Position numbers and translations under genes: made by a program. Below the pieces are notes generated by a model that worked only from the letters and a program-made list of their open reading frames with translations, ran no database searches and was not told the origin of the DNA. Shown in pieces: positions 31,181-40,315 of a DNA stretch of 64,000 bases. Numbering within the stretch: the stretch's first letter is position 1; each line of letters starts with the position of its first letter. The stretch lies in assembly GCA_002368155.1 (NCBI GenBank), contig AP018180.1, forward strand, positions 1,116,001-1,180,000, in the 5' to 3' direction. The stretch is from Nostoc carneum NIES-2107 (GTDB lineage Bacteria > Cyanobacteriota > Cyanobacteriia > Cyanobacteriales > Nostocaceae).

Positions 31181-31552
31181 CTAGGCTTCAAAGAAATCAT
31201 ATTGCTTGTGCAATGTTAGTTTGGGTTAGGTTAAAGAATTTAGCCTATACCACTAGAGAGCCAGTCCACTAATATATGTTGACAAAATGTTAAGTATGTG
31301 AATTGGGACAAAACGCCTATTTTGGGCTAAACATTTAGGTCTGGTTTTTAGCGATCGCATTAAAACGGAGATCCTAAATGTTCAATTTAAACAACACCCA
31401 TATTCTACATTTTATGTCAACTACTTCTACTGGACTGGCGCTCTAGGTAGCAGGGTTTAGCAATGCTAAACCCTTTACGAAAAATCTACCTGTGTCAGGA
31501 TTTTTGTGAATTGGTATTACACAGCAACCGCGTATTTTTGAGTTGGAAGTTG

Positions 31553-32818
31553 CTAATTCACCTTCACTTTTTGCTTGTTAGATAAAGCAACTAGCTGATA
31601 GAGTTTTTCTTCAAACTTCTCCTGGCAAACTGACCAATCAAAGTCTAGTATCGAAGGGCGAGCGTTTTGAGTCATTGCTGTTTTCAGTTCGGGATTTTCT
31701 AAAATAGCAATGATTTTTTGGGCGAAATCTGCTGGATTGTTGGGTTCAGCCAGGAAGCCATTATGTCCGGGAATCACTTGTTCTGCGGTTGAGGGTGCTA
31801 AAGCTGCAACTACAGGAGTTCCGGAAGCCAGCGCTTCGTTATTGGTAGTGCAAAAGTTTTCGGTGACGGAGGGGTTAACAAAAACATCGGCTCTAGCAAA
31901 CCAACCTAAAAGTTCTGTACCGTGAGATTCTCCCCAAATAGTAATTCCCGATTTAAATTTTTGAGCGCGTCTTTTGATTTGCTCATCTAAGGGGCCGCTA
32001 CCAACAATTACTAAATGTACATCGGGAATTTTGTCAGCAATGTAAGGGAATGCATCTATTAATTGGGTAACATTCTTTTCGGCGGTGATGCGTCCAACGA
32101 AGAGGATAGTAGGTCTGCGATCGCCTGGTATGGGATCATAACAAATATTACGGGGATGAAATTTTTCGCAATTAATGCCTTGATAGGGCAAGTATTCTCC
32201 GCGTTGACATTGCAAGTTATTGTACTTAATTAGCTGTTCTCGCGAGGAAAATACATTGACGGTGTAAGCATTGCTGACTTGCTTGACTATTAAGGGAATA
32301 ATTGGGCGCAGCAAGTTAAAGAAGAAGCTTCCTAAGTAATATTTGATATAGCCAACGATATCTGTATGGAAAACTGAAATAATCGGAGTCTTTGTTTGCT
32401 TGGCGTATTTAACTCCCACAGCGCGACCGTACCCTTGTAGGAAAGCTGAGTAAGCTCCTCTCATTTGGGCTGATTCTTCAACAACGATAATATCGGGTTG
32501 AAAGTTCAACAGTAATTTAGTATCACTCCAATGTTTGTAACTTAATGGTTGAGGTAGAGACTTATAGAAAATCAGTGGTTGAGTAGGGAATGCATAGGAA
32601 GAAAAGTTAGGAAATTTCTGTAACTCTTCTAATCCTGGCATTGGACGATTTCCAACTTGTTTGGGGTATTTATCATTAAATTCGGGATGGATGAGAAATA
32701 CCTCATGTCCCTGCTCTAATAACCAACGAACTCGCTGATGTACTGCGACTGAAACCCCTGTAAGGAAGGGTGCATACAATCCTGTAAAGAGCGCAATCCG
32801 CAGAGGTTGGTTTGTCAT
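31553..32818 (-). CDS. hglT: GT4 family glycosyltransferase (HglT-like)
   Basis: 421 residues, GT-B fold. N-terminal acceptor domain begins IALFTGLYAPFLTGVSVAVHQRV. The C-terminal donor domain has TILFVGRITAEKNVTQLIDAF and the EX7E-type motif ENFCTTNNEALASGTPVVAA. No membrane helix is evident apart from a hydrophobic patch near 185-200. In Anabaena PCC 7120, HglT (All5341), which adds the sugar to the heterocyst glycolipid aglycone, ends the all5341-all5347 gene group. The gene here occupies the same last place after hgdBCA and the GT2 genes, which is why I use the symbol. Family membership is sure; the specific role rests on synteny. Confidence 0.75.
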   Translation of the reverse strand: MTNQPLRIALFTGLYAPFLTGVSVAVHQRVRWLLEQGHEVFLIHPEFNDKYPKQVGNRPMPGLEELQKFPNFSSYAFPTQPLIFYKSLPQPLSYKHWSDTKLLLNFQPDIIVVEESAQMRGAYSAFLQGYGRAVGVKYAKQTKTPIISVFHTDIVGYIKYYLGSFFFNLLRPIIPLIVKQVSNAYTVNVFSSREQLIKYNNLQCQRGEYLPYQGINCEKFHPRNICYDPIPGDRRPTILFVGRITAEKNVTQLIDAFPYIADKIPDVHLVIVGSGPLDEQIKRRAQKFKSGITIWGESHGTELLGWFARADVFVNPSVTENFCTTNNEALASGTPVVAALAPSTAEQVIPGHNGFLAEPNNPADFAQKIIAILENPELKTAMTQNARPSILDFDWSVCQEKFEEKLYQLVALSNKQKVKVN

Positions 32819-32829
32819 AATAAAGGAGA

Positions 32830-33022
32830 TATTTCATGAAAAAGCTGGTTTTGGTTTTAGGATTTACGCAGCGTAAATTTCATGAGAATGGGCATGGGGC
32901 ATGGGGCATTGGTAATGGGTAATGGGTAATGAGTAATGAGTAATGAGTAATGAGTAATTGGAATATCTCCCAATCCCCAGTACCCAATCCCCAGTCCCCA
33001 ATCCCCAATCCCCAATCCCCAA
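32830..33022. repeat. short tandem repeats (TAATGAG / CCCCAAT types)
   Basis: Contains GGATTTACGCAGC, runs of GGTAATG/AGTAATG heptamers and CCCCAATC/CCCCAGTC runs. It is a shorter version of the spacer at 34300-34603, which fits duplication of gene plus spacer. Confidence 0.8.
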
Positions 33023-34282
33023 TCAAAGAGAAAGTTTGCGATCGCTTGGTTGGTCTACGATTTTATAAGGGCGATAGTCGAGGAGGCGAATGTTCCAAGG
33101 GCCTTTGATATCGTAGGTGATTCCCCGCCACTTGACTTTTGACATCCACAGAGAGAGAAACATAGCACAACCATAAACCCACTGGGTAAAGGGAATCCCA
33201 ATGAAAATTTTGAGGATGGTTGCTGGTGCGAGTTTTGTTATCGGTTCCCCATTACGGTGCAGGACTTGCTGTATCTCTTTTTCTAAAACAATGACCAGCA
33301 AGAGAAGTCCCAACATATAGCCAATGTAACAACTCAAGCAGAAAACTGCAGTGTTCCATTGTTGGGTAAATAATGCTGCTACGAACAATACAATTAGCAG
33401 AGTTGGCAATAATATAGTCAAAATCGTGTCGCCAACTACAGCCAACCACCAGGGATGATACAGCCGCGAAGATATTAATTGACGTTGTAGCCAGTATCTT
33501 AAGCTGGGTAAATCTGATTCTTCCCGATTTAGCATCAATAAGGAAGGTACAAATTTCACCCGTAATTTATTTTTGCCTAAGACACTACGCATCATAGTAT
33601 CTTCGCCAAAAGCCTTACTCCACTTATCTAAAAGTCCTGTTTGACGCAGTACCTCTGTTTTGACAGCGAGAGTTCCACCCCAAGGAATGCCATATAAATA
33701 CATCTGCACAACCGCAGATACATTCCAGATGTAGCGCACTAAAGAACCCCAATATTTACCAGTAGGTAAGTACCAACGGTTACCAGTTGTCGCGCCAACG
33801 TGGGGATTACTTAAAGGGCTAACTAATTCCCGCAGCCAATTAGGATGGACGATGGTATCAGCATCAACTAAAGCAACTACCTGATAAGAATCGTCTAAAT
33901 CTGACGCTGCTTGCAGTAGAGAACTGCACTTCAGGCTACAGTTTTTGCGGATAATTCTCAAAGGGCTAATTTCAACATTAGTTGCTTTTAGCTCTTGGAT
34001 AGCATCCGTTGCAATTTTCCAAGCGGGATCTTCTTGACGATCAACAATCAGCTTTAAATCATACTGGGGATAGTTCTGATTTAATAAAGCACGCAAACAA
34101 TTAGGCAGAAAAGGATCTGCACCCCGCAAACAAAGAACGATTGCAGTTTTGGGTAACTTGTCATCTGGCAATAATTTCCCCTGATTAGAACGCAAATTCC
34201 ACAAAAAAACAAGAATCAACAATACCTGAATGGCCAGCCATCCCAGTACAATCTGAGACAACAATCTCGCCAAATCGTTCAT
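33023..34282 (-). CDS. membrane GT2 glycosyltransferase (duplicate 1)
   Basis: 419 residues. A transmembrane helix at the N-terminus (about 8-30) is followed by a GT-A domain with the metal-binding DAD (VALVDADTIVHPNWL), AFGEDTMMRSVL and a QxxRxx-like LQRQLISSRLY. Three or four C-terminal helices complete it. The layout is that of ceramide-glucosyltransferase-like or polysaccharide-synthase GT2 enzymes. It is the tandem paralogue of the next gene (34604-35827), with most residues shared. Lying between hgdA/GT2 and hglT, it may add sugar to heterocyst glycolipid or to the envelope polysaccharide; substrate unknown. Confidence 0.85.
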   Translation of the reverse strand: MNDLARLLSQIVLGWLAIQVLLILVFLWNLRSNQGKLLPDDKLPKTAIVLCLRGADPFLPNCLRALLNQNYPQYDLKLIVDRQEDPAWKIATDAIQELKATNVEISPLRIIRKNCSLKCSSLLQAASDLDDSYQVVALVDADTIVHPNWLRELVSPLSNPHVGATTGNRWYLPTGKYWGSLVRYIWNVSAVVQMYLYGIPWGGTLAVKTEVLRQTGLLDKWSKAFGEDTMMRSVLGKNKLRVKFVPSLLMLNREESDLPSLRYWLQRQLISSRLYHPWWLAVVGDTILTILLPTLLIVLFVAALFTQQWNTAVFCLSCYIGYMLGLLLLVIVLEKEIQQVLHRNGEPITKLAPATILKIFIGIPFTQWVYGCAMFLSLWMSKVKWRGITYDIKGPWNIRLLDYRPYKIVDQPSDRKLSL

Positions 34283-34299
34283 GCTTGATCACCTAGAAG

Positions 34300-34603
34300 A
34301 TTCCATGAAAGTGCTGGTTTTAGGATTTACGCAGCAAAGATTTATGGAAAATTCTCAATCGAATGGGGCATGGGGCATTGGGCATTGGGCATGGGGAATT
34401 GGTAATGGGTAATGGGTAATGAGTAATGAGTAATGAGTAATGAGTAATTAGAATATCTCCCAGTCCCCAATCCCCAATCCCCAGTCCCCAATCCCCAATC
34501 CCCAATCTCCAGTCCCCAGTCCCCAGTCCCCAATCTCCAGTCCCCAATCCCCAATCCCCAGTCCCCAGTCCCCAGTCCCCAGTCCCCAGTCCCCAATCTC
34601 CCC
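34300..34603. repeat. expanded short tandem repeats between duplicated GT2 genes
   Basis: Begins with the same GTGCTGGTTTTAGGATTTAC segment as the spacer at 32840, then GGGCATT runs, TAATGAG heptamers, and about 130 bp of CCCCAATC/CCCCAGTC units. No gene; the long open frames across it are repeat artefacts. Confidence 0.85.
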
Positions 34604-35827
34604 TCACCGATACTTCCGGTACTCAACTAACCGAATATTCCAAGGGCCGGAAATGCGGTATGTGATACCACGCCAGTTAATTGTAGACATTCTCAACGAA
34701 GACAACATTCCTAACCCATAAAGCCATTGAGTTAGGGGGATGCCGATGAGAAGTTTAATGATAGTGGGAAATGAAATTGGTGTTGGTTTTTGATGGCGAT
34801 CGCGAATTATTTGCTGTACTCCATGCTCTAAAATCAGCATGAGCCAAAGTAATCCAAAGGTATAGCTGCTATAACACGCCAGCAAAAAGACGAAATTATC
34901 CCATTGTGAAGTGAATAATGCCCATAGCAAACACATCAAGACAAGCGTCGGTTGCAAGATGCTGGAAAACGTATCACCAAAAATCGCTGAGGGTTGGGGA
35001 TGATAAAGCCGAGAAAAAGTGAGTTGACGCTCAATCTGGTTTCTTAAGGTGGGTAAATCGCATTCTTCCCGATTCAGCATTAATAAGGAAGGTACAAATT
35101 TTACCCGCATCCTATGCTTGCGTAAGACACTACTAATCATGATGTCTTCGCTTAAAGCACGGCTCCATTTATCAAGCAGTCCCGTTTGCTGAATGACTTC
35201 AGTTTTAATAGCTAAAGTCCCGCCCCAAGGTATACCAAACAGATACATCTGTATAACTAAGGAGATGTTAGCTATATAAGGTACTAAAGACCACCAGTGT
35301 TTCCCTGTGGGTACATACCAACGGTTACCTGTGGTTGCTCCTACCTTGGGATGGGATAAGGGGTTAACTAATTCGCGCAGCCAATTAGGATGAACGACAG
35401 TATGACTATCCACTAAAGCGACTACTTTATAGGAATCATCCAATTCCGAGACTGCTTGGACTAAGGAACTACACTTGAGACTAGAATTGTTGTTTATTGC
35501 TCGCAAAGCGCTAATTTCAACGTTAACTGCGCCTAGTTCTTGGATGGTGTCAACAGCAATGTTCCAAGCTGGGTCTTCTTGATGATCGACAACAACCTTT
35601 AAATCATAGTTGGGGTAGTTCTGCTTGAGTAAAGCACGCAAACATTGTCTTAGATATGGATCTGCTCCACGTAGACAGAGAATCACCGCTGTTTTGGGTA
35701 ACTGGTCATCTGGTAACAAGTTCTTCTGGCTTGGATTCAGAGACACCAAAAACACCAGGGTTAAACATACCTGAATCGCCAGCCAACCCAACAACGAGTT
35801 ACACAGAAATTTGACCAAATCTGGCAT
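34604..35827 (-). CDS. membrane GT2 glycosyltransferase (duplicate 2, altered DxD)
   Basis: 407 residues, same architecture as 33023-34282: N-terminal helix, GT-A domain, C-terminal helices. Strong colinear similarity (for example [46 protein letters not shown]). The metal-binding motif reads DSH ([15 protein letters not shown]) where the sister has DAD, and the later motif reads [11 protein letters not shown]. Loss of the second Asp could reduce or change activity, though His can sometimes ligate metal. It is upstream of its duplicate on the same strand, 321 bp apart. Confidence 0.85.
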   Translation of the reverse strand: MPDLVKFLCNSLLGWLAIQVCLTLVFLVSLNPSQKNLLPDDQLPKTAVILCLRGADPYLRQCLRALLKQNYPNYDLKVVVDHQEDPAWNIAVDTIQELGAVNVEISALRAINNNSSLKCSSLVQAVSELDDSYKVVALVDSHTVVHPNWLRELVNPLSHPKVGATTGNRWYVPTGKHWWSLVPYIANISLVIQMYLFGIPWGGTLAIKTEVIQQTGLLDKWSRALSEDIMISSVLRKHRMRVKFVPSLLMLNREECDLPTLRNQIERQLTFSRLYHPQPSAIFGDTFSSILQPTLVLMCLLWALFTSQWDNFVFLLACYSSYTFGLLWLMLILEHGVQQIIRDRHQKPTPISFPTIIKLLIGIPLTQWLYGLGMLSSLRMSTINWRGITYRISGPWNIRLVEYRKYR

Positions 35828-35872
35828 TAATTGTAAAGCCTCCTCAAGAAGCGGTGATAAGCCATATCAATT

Positions 35873-36070
35873 TGTAATTCGTAATACCCTGCGGGAAGCG
35901 CAAAGCGCTACGTAATTCGTAATTACAAATTTTGTAGGGTGCGTTACGCCGAAGGCTAACGCACCGTGAATTGCTTAAGTGGGGTTTAGATCCCCGACTT
36001 CTTCAAGAAGTCGGGGATCTGCTGGGTAGTTTGTCCGCATGTGGTGCGTTGCGCTACGCGACAACACACC
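35873..36070. repeat. cluster of dispersed repeats
   Basis: Holds TAATTCGTAATACCCTGCGG...GCGCTACGTAATTCGTAAT (also at 49930-49983), GTAGGGTGCGTTACG/CGTAACGCACC-type segments, and a perfect hairpin at 35988-36020 with 16-bp arms (AGATCCCCGACTTCTT / inverted) around one base. The hairpin could also end the DUF2141 transcript's neighbour, but no T-run is present. Confidence 0.75.
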
Positions 36071-36084
36071 CTACGCCAGCTGTA

Positions 36085-36561
36085 TTAGGGATCGAGGGAA
36101 TATTTCACTGTGATGTTGACGGTGGTATTTTTGTTGACTGCAAAACTAGCATCGCGGAATTTGGGTGTTCCAGTTTGGATGGATACTGTGGGGTTGTTGG
36201 AAATACCAAATCCTTCAGTGGGAATACCGAAAAAGTCTTTGTTGACTTTGCGATCGCCATTTTGATCGTCAACGATGGCGACAGCGTAATTTCCAGGCTT
36301 CAAGCCTGTGAATTGGTGTTTTAAGGTGCTACCTGTAATTTTTTTGCAAACACCTTGCGATACATTGGAAGTATTGGAGGGAAATCCTTTCTCTTTGTCT
36401 TGAGAGTAAACTCCGATACAAATTTGTCCCTTTTGGTGTTTGATACCATTAACCACCACAGTTAGGGTTTGCGCTGGTGCAGCATTCACAAGCTGAATGG
36501 AGGTGAGGCTGGCGAAAGTTGCGATCGCTAAGGCTGTAATTTTAGATAGTTTTAACATCAT
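36085..36561 (-). CDS. secreted DUF2141 protein
   Basis: 158 residues. Residues 1-28 are a classical signal peptide (LSKITALAIATFASLTSIQLVNAAPA, cleavage after AxA likely). The mature part is a beta-sandwich-like DUF2141 domain with ICIGVYSQDKEKGF, GLKPGNYAVAIVDDQNGD and FGIPTEGFGISNNP. Its function is unknown. The start is supported by GAGGAGA seven bases upstream on the minus strand. It follows the GT2 gene at 36598 by only 36 bp, so they are almost certainly one transcript. Context suggests a periplasmic or envelope role in heterocyst glycolipid deposition (inference). Confidence 0.85.
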   Translation of the reverse strand: MMLKLSKITALAIATFASLTSIQLVNAAPAQTLTVVVNGIKHQKGQICIGVYSQDKEKGFPSNTSNVSQGVCKKITGSTLKHQFTGLKPGNYAVAIVDDQNGDRKVNKDFFGIPTEGFGISNNPTVSIQTGTPKFRDASFAVNKNTTVNITVKYSLDP

Positions 36562-36597
36562 GTATGAGTCTCCTCAAATGGTATGATTGGGAAGTAA

Positions 36598-37584
36598 TTA
36601 ACCGCCGCTCAAAACTGAGAAACGTTGATAAAAGTTTTGGCGGTTTTTCCATAGAGTTTGAGCAGCTAGCTGTAAGTCTTTAAGCAATAAATATTCAGTT
36701 CCTTGTAAACGTTTTGGCATTCCGAGCAAGCAAGATAATTTTTCCTGCCAATTTAAAGGTGACTGCCAAATTGACAGCAAAACTTCCCCTAAAATTCTCC
36801 AATGTGGGAAGATAATTTTTCCGGCATTTGCTGTATCAAACCACACAGCATAACCATAGAAATCTGGTAACACGCTGAGTAATTCTTTTTGATTATTGCT
36901 GTTAGCCAATAAGTAGTTTGGTAAAAACATACTCATTGATTGTTGGGGATGGCTACGAGCAAAAAAGAGATATTCGGGAATTTCATAAAAACGGCCAAGT
37001 AAGGCAATTCTTAATAAAAAAATTGCGTCTGCTGCTCCACATCCAATAATATATGGAGATTTTCTGATAGCATCGGCGCGAATTACACCATATATTTGAT
37101 AACAGTAATGCTTGGTCAGCAACTCTTGAAAACGTTCTTGTGGTTTTGATGAATCAGTTTTAAATTTAATATCGTAGGTTTGGATAAATTTTCCCTGTTC
37201 ATCAATGTAATATGTATGGGAATGACACAAAACTACTGTTGGGTCTTGGTCAAGTATTTCTATACATTTTTGAAGAAAATCTGGTGCGTGTAAATCGTCA
37301 TAGGCTACCCATTTAAAATATTCACCTGTAGACAATTCAAAGGCGCGATTAAAGTTTCGAGCGCAACCAATATTTGTGGGGTTACGGTAATAGCGGATAC
37401 GGTTATCTTTAGCAGCATACTCTCTACAAATTTCTTCTGTTTTATCTGTAGAGGCGTTATCAGAAATAATTAATTCAAAATCTTGGAATGTTTGATTCAG
37501 AATACAATCTATGGACTCACGGATAAATTTCTCGCCGTTGTATACAGGGAGTCCAATACTTAAGCGCCGCAGAGAATTACTCAT
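36598..37584 (-). CDS. GT2 family glycosyltransferase
   Basis: 328 residues, soluble GT-A fold. Begins RLSIGLPVYNGEKFIRESID and has LIISDNASTDKTEEICREYA, FKWVAYDDLHAPDFL (DD as the metal motif) and a C-terminal region without helices. It probably transfers a nucleotide-activated hexose. The gap to hgdA upstream is 64 bp and to the DUF2141 gene downstream 36 bp, so it belongs to the same operon. Candidate acceptors are the heterocyst glycolipid or envelope polysaccharide; not resolved. Confidence 0.85.
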   Translation of the reverse strand: MSNSLRRLSIGLPVYNGEKFIRESIDCILNQTFQDFELIISDNASTDKTEEICREYAAKDNRIRYYRNPTNIGCARNFNRAFELSTGEYFKWVAYDDLHAPDFLQKCIEILDQDPTVVLCHSHTYYIDEQGKFIQTYDIKFKTDSSKPQERFQELLTKHYCYQIYGVIRADAIRKSPYIIGCGAADAIFLLRIALLGRFYEIPEYLFFARSHPQQSMSMFLPNYLLANSNNQKELLSVLPDFYGYAVWFDTANAGKIIFPHWRILGEVLLSIWQSPLNWQEKLSCLLGMPKRLQGTEYLLLKDLQLAAQTLWKNRQNFYQRFSVLSGG

Positions 37585-37648
37585 AAGTTTTGGTAGTGCT
37601 AAGTGCTGAATGCTGAGTCCTGAAGGTTAAGGACTCAGCACTGTTAGA

Positions 37649-38653
37649 CTATTTCATGAGGTTTTGTAGGTCTGTTTTTTCTAGCCATTCTTTGGTAATT
37701 TGTAAGCCTTCTTCTAAAGTAATTTTTGGTGCATAATTTAAAAGGCTTTGGGCTTTTTCAATTGAACAAGCATAGGGACGAGTCATAAAATCTATAGACT
37801 CTGGGAGAATATCGGCTTTTTTACGAAATAACTTTTGTCCTTGAGCACGCAATTTCAAAAATAATTTGATTTCGTCTTTACCAATAGACATGGGTTCAGG
37901 TGAACCAGATATTGCAGCTAAACGAGTAAAATACTCTTTCCAGGAAGTGTGTTGTCCGTCGGTGATATTGAAGATTTCGCCGTAGGTTTCTTTTTCGATA
38001 GATCGGAAAATAGCATCAATCAAATTATCAACATATACATGATTGATTACGCCATGTTCATCACTAGCATAGGCGAATAATTTTTGGCGCATAAAATGAA
38101 CTGGACGCGCTACCCAAGGGATACATCCTGGCCCGTAAACATCGCCGGCACGAATTACAATTACACCAAAATCTGGCGGGTTATTGAGTGGTAATAATGC
38201 AACTTCTGCTTCGATTTTGGTTTGACAGTAGGGGTTACTTTCTTCAGCTAGCGGTTCAGATTCAGTGACGCGATCGCTATAATTAAACCCATACACCAAT
38301 ACGCTCGAAAGATGCACAAAAGTCTTGACACCAGAGCTTTTGGCTGCTTTCGCTATTGTGATGGTTCCGTCAACATTTACCTCACGAAAATCTTTGAGAG
38401 GGCCAGCTTCTTGAGCAAGTTGAGCGGTATGTAAAACGATGTCTACTCCTTCACAAGCTTTTTGAGCAGTTTTGGCATCGTTAATCTTACCAACAATCAC
38501 CTCAACGCCTAAATTTTTTGCTTTTGTATCCTGAGTACCAGAACTTTGTAGTCCTTTGACTTTCATTCCCTTGGCTATGGCTAACTCAGCCGCACGATAG
38601 CCAATAAAATCGTCAATTCCGGTAATCAGAATCGTTTTATTTTCAAAGTTCAT
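37649..38653 (-). CDS. hgdA: NAD-dependent epimerase, HgdA-like
   Basis: 334 residues, extended short-chain dehydrogenase fold. The nucleotide-binding loop is TGIDDFIGYRA (a GxxxxxG variant of the usual GxxGxxG), with VHLSSVLVYG and the catalytic YCQTK (Tyr-X3-Lys). HgdA (All5345 in Anabaena PCC 7120) is a UDP-galactose 4-epimerase needed for normal heterocyst glycolipids. The present gene occupies the same place just downstream of hgdC, which supports the symbol. The changed glycine loop is worth noting but may be typical of the subfamily. The gap to hgdC is 343 bp and contains a MITE-like element. Confidence 0.75.
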   Translation of the reverse strand: MNFENKTILITGIDDFIGYRAAELAIAKGMKVKGLQSSGTQDTKAKNLGVEVIVGKINDAKTAQKACEGVDIVLHTAQLAQEAGPLKDFREVNVDGTITIAKAAKSSGVKTFVHLSSVLVYGFNYSDRVTESEPLAEESNPYCQTKIEAEVALLPLNNPPDFGVIVIRAGDVYGPGCIPWVARPVHFMRQKLFAYASDEHGVINHVYVDNLIDAIFRSIEKETYGEIFNITDGQHTSWKEYFTRLAAISGSPEPMSIGKDEIKLFLKLRAQGQKLFRKKADILPESIDFMTRPYACSIEKAQSLLNYAPKITLEEGLQITKEWLEKTDLQNLMK

Positions 38654-38780
38654 AAAGCAGAGATAATTGATGAAGGGAAGTAAAGAAAACTAATGATGTT
38701 GACTGTTAACTGTTAACTGTTGACTGACAACGGTCAACTACTTAACAAGGTGATTATGCAATGAATATCTGTTTTAGCTG

Positions 38781-38928
38781 ACACCAATTTAATGTGAAGT
38801 TGCAAATATCTAGATCCCCCTAAATCCCCCTTAAAAAGGGGGACTTTGATATATTTTTTCTGGTTCCCCCCTTATTAAGGGGAGCTAGGGGGGATCGAAT
38901 TCTATGCAGCTTCATAACAAATTAGTAT
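38781..38928. repeat. MITE-like element, second copy of the 6031 type
   Basis: Left end ACACCAATTT, right end CAAATTAGTAT, interior with CCCCCTTAAAAAGGGGGA and CCCCTTATTAAGGGG hairpins and AATGTGAAGTTGCA/TGCAGCTTCAT near the ends. The same modules, inverted, form 6031-6212. It sits in the hgdC-hgdA gap and so may affect the transcript. Confidence 0.75.
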
Positions 38929-38996
38929 GAGTGTCTATGTATTGAGAAAATAATGTATCTAGCACAGAGGAACAAAGACACCGACGAGAGTAATAG

Positions 38997-40175
38997 TTAG
39001 AAAATATCAGCCGGGTCTGCAGAACGCAGTTTGTTGATAGCTAAAGACCCTGAAGTTAAACACATTAATGTGGCTGAGACAAAGACTAATGCTGCATTAT
39101 TAAATGTCATCACAATAGGCAGCTTTGTCGCTTTCATGGCAAAATCATATAGCAGCACGGAAAAGATAAATCCGGGTATATAACTTAAAACTGCCAATAT
39201 CAAAGCTTGTTGAAAGACAACATTTAATAAATATCTATTGGCATAACCCATAGCTTTTAATGTTGCGTAAGCAACAAATTGTGTAGCAATGTTGCTGTAG
39301 AGAATTTGGTAAACAATTACTACACCGACCACAGAAGCCATTGTTAGCATTAAGCTGAGAATAAAACCGATTGGGGTTCTCACAGCCCAATATTGTTTCT
39401 CGAAATCAATGAAACCTTGGTATGTAAAAACTTGTACATCATTAGGTAAGGATGCTTGTAAATCTTTGAGAACCTTATTAGGGTCTGTACCAGGTTTTAA
39501 GGTAATTACACCCACATCAATCATTTCTGCGGGGCGGGTGTTGGGATTGATTCTGAGAAAAGTTGAATCGCTAACAATTAAGTTACCATCTACCCCAAAG
39601 GAAGGCCCCAAACTGAATAAGCCTGCAACTCTAACGCGATAACCAATTAAAGAGTTAAAGGGAAAGATTTCAACAGTTTGTTCTGTTTGTCCTTGATCAA
39701 ATCTTTCTGGAATTGGCCCAAATTCGGAACGTGAATCTCTGTCAAACAGCATCATGTCCGTAATTTTGAGCTTGTCTAAATTCTCTTCAACCTCTGGGAT
39801 ATTTAAAACAGATCTGCCTGGATCAAACCCAATAACATAAATTGAATATTTCTCATTATTTACCGGGTTTTTCAACTTGGCAAATTGTACATACATGGGG
39901 CTAACAGACTCAACGCCATCAAACCCCAAAGCTTGATATAAACGAGTCCGAGAAAAGCTTTGATTGGAGGTCAAAGATTTGTATTGAGAACTAACTACAA
40001 ACAAATCTCCTTTCAAGCTTTGATGTACTGCAGTAGCACTAGAATAAAGTGCATCTTGGAAACCTAGCTGAATAAACATCAGCAGTACAATAAAAGCAAT
40101 CCCCGCTACAGCTACCAGAAAACGAACTTTTTGCTGGACTAATTGTAGCCATGCTAAAGGAATCTTAAAATTCAT
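38997..40175 (-). CDS. hgdC: DevC/HgdC-type ABC exporter permease
   Basis: 392 residues. One N-terminal helix (about 18-38), a large extracytoplasmic domain (about 40-270), then three C-terminal helices: the FtsX/MacB-like layout of DevC permeases. Motifs include FLVAVAGIAFIVLLMFIQLG and the cytoplasmic ATLKAMGYANRYL coupling helix. It pairs with the fusion protein encoded 140 bp upstream (hgdB) and presumably with TolC to export heterocyst glycolipid. No ATPase (devA-like) gene is next to it; in Anabaena hgdBC likewise lacks one in the cluster, so the energy source is encoded elsewhere. Confidence 0.85.
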   Translation of the reverse strand: MNFKIPLAWLQLVQQKVRFLVAVAGIAFIVLLMFIQLGFQDALYSSATAVHQSLKGDLFVVSSQYKSLTSNQSFSRTRLYQALGFDGVESVSPMYVQFAKLKNPVNNEKYSIYVIGFDPGRSVLNIPEVEENLDKLKITDMMLFDRDSRSEFGPIPERFDQGQTEQTVEIFPFNSLIGYRVRVAGLFSLGPSFGVDGNLIVSDSTFLRINPNTRPAEMIDVGVITLKPGTDPNKVLKDLQASLPNDVQVFTYQGFIDFEKQYWAVRTPIGFILSLMLTMASVVGVVIVYQILYSNIATQFVAYATLKAMGYANRYLLNVVFQQALILAVLSYIPGFIFSVLLYDFAMKATKLPIVMTFNNAALVFVSATLMCLTSGSLAINKLRSADPADIF

Positions 40176-40185
40176 GAATTTTTGT

Positions 40186-40315
40186 CATTTGTCATTGGTC
40201 ATTTGTCATTGGTCATTTGGGGTTTGGTAATGGGTAATTGGTAATTGGGGGTTTTTTTGAGTAGTTAACGATGCCCAATGCCCCATGCCCTATGCCCAAT
40301 TCCCCATGCCAATGA
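40186..40315. repeat. short tandem repeats in the hgdB-hgdC gap
   Basis: GTCATTTGTCATTG units, TTGGTAATGGG units and ATGCCCAATGCCCC units. Repeat expansion here could change hgdC expression. Confidence 0.7.

Larger units (their letters stand above)
28859..31272 (+). pseudogene. DDE transposase remnant, interrupted twice
   Basis: Three fragments of one transposase C-terminal half: 28859-29039 (..KIIKIKGFPAKTKVKLFRV), 30897-31063 (TVSTNRTDDIATNDL.., IEEFHREIKQLTGIESCQC) and 31181-31272 (LQRNHIACAMLVWVRLKNLAY). Removing the IS1380 element with one GTTA, and the 117-bp element with one CTAG, joins them in a single frame: LFRV-TVSTNRT and QCRKAR-LQRNHIA. EEFHREIKQ should hold the catalytic Glu of an IS4/IS701-like DDE enzyme. 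The 5' half with the two Asp residues is missing or unrecognisable, so the gene was probably already dead or is truncated. Confidence 0.85.

Noticed and set aside
32834-32930. AAGGAG followed by an ATG and a ~30-codon plus-strand frame ([12 protein letters not shown])
   Set aside because: Tempting ribosome site, but the frame is the dispersed GGATTTACGCAGC repeat and ends in tandem heptamers; the duplicate at 34304 lacks the AAGGAG.
34320-34626. Two ~95-residue minus-strand frames ([10 protein letters not shown] repeats)
   Set aside because: Translation of CCCCAGT/CCCCAAT tandem repeats; the frames exist in two phases and run into repeat only.
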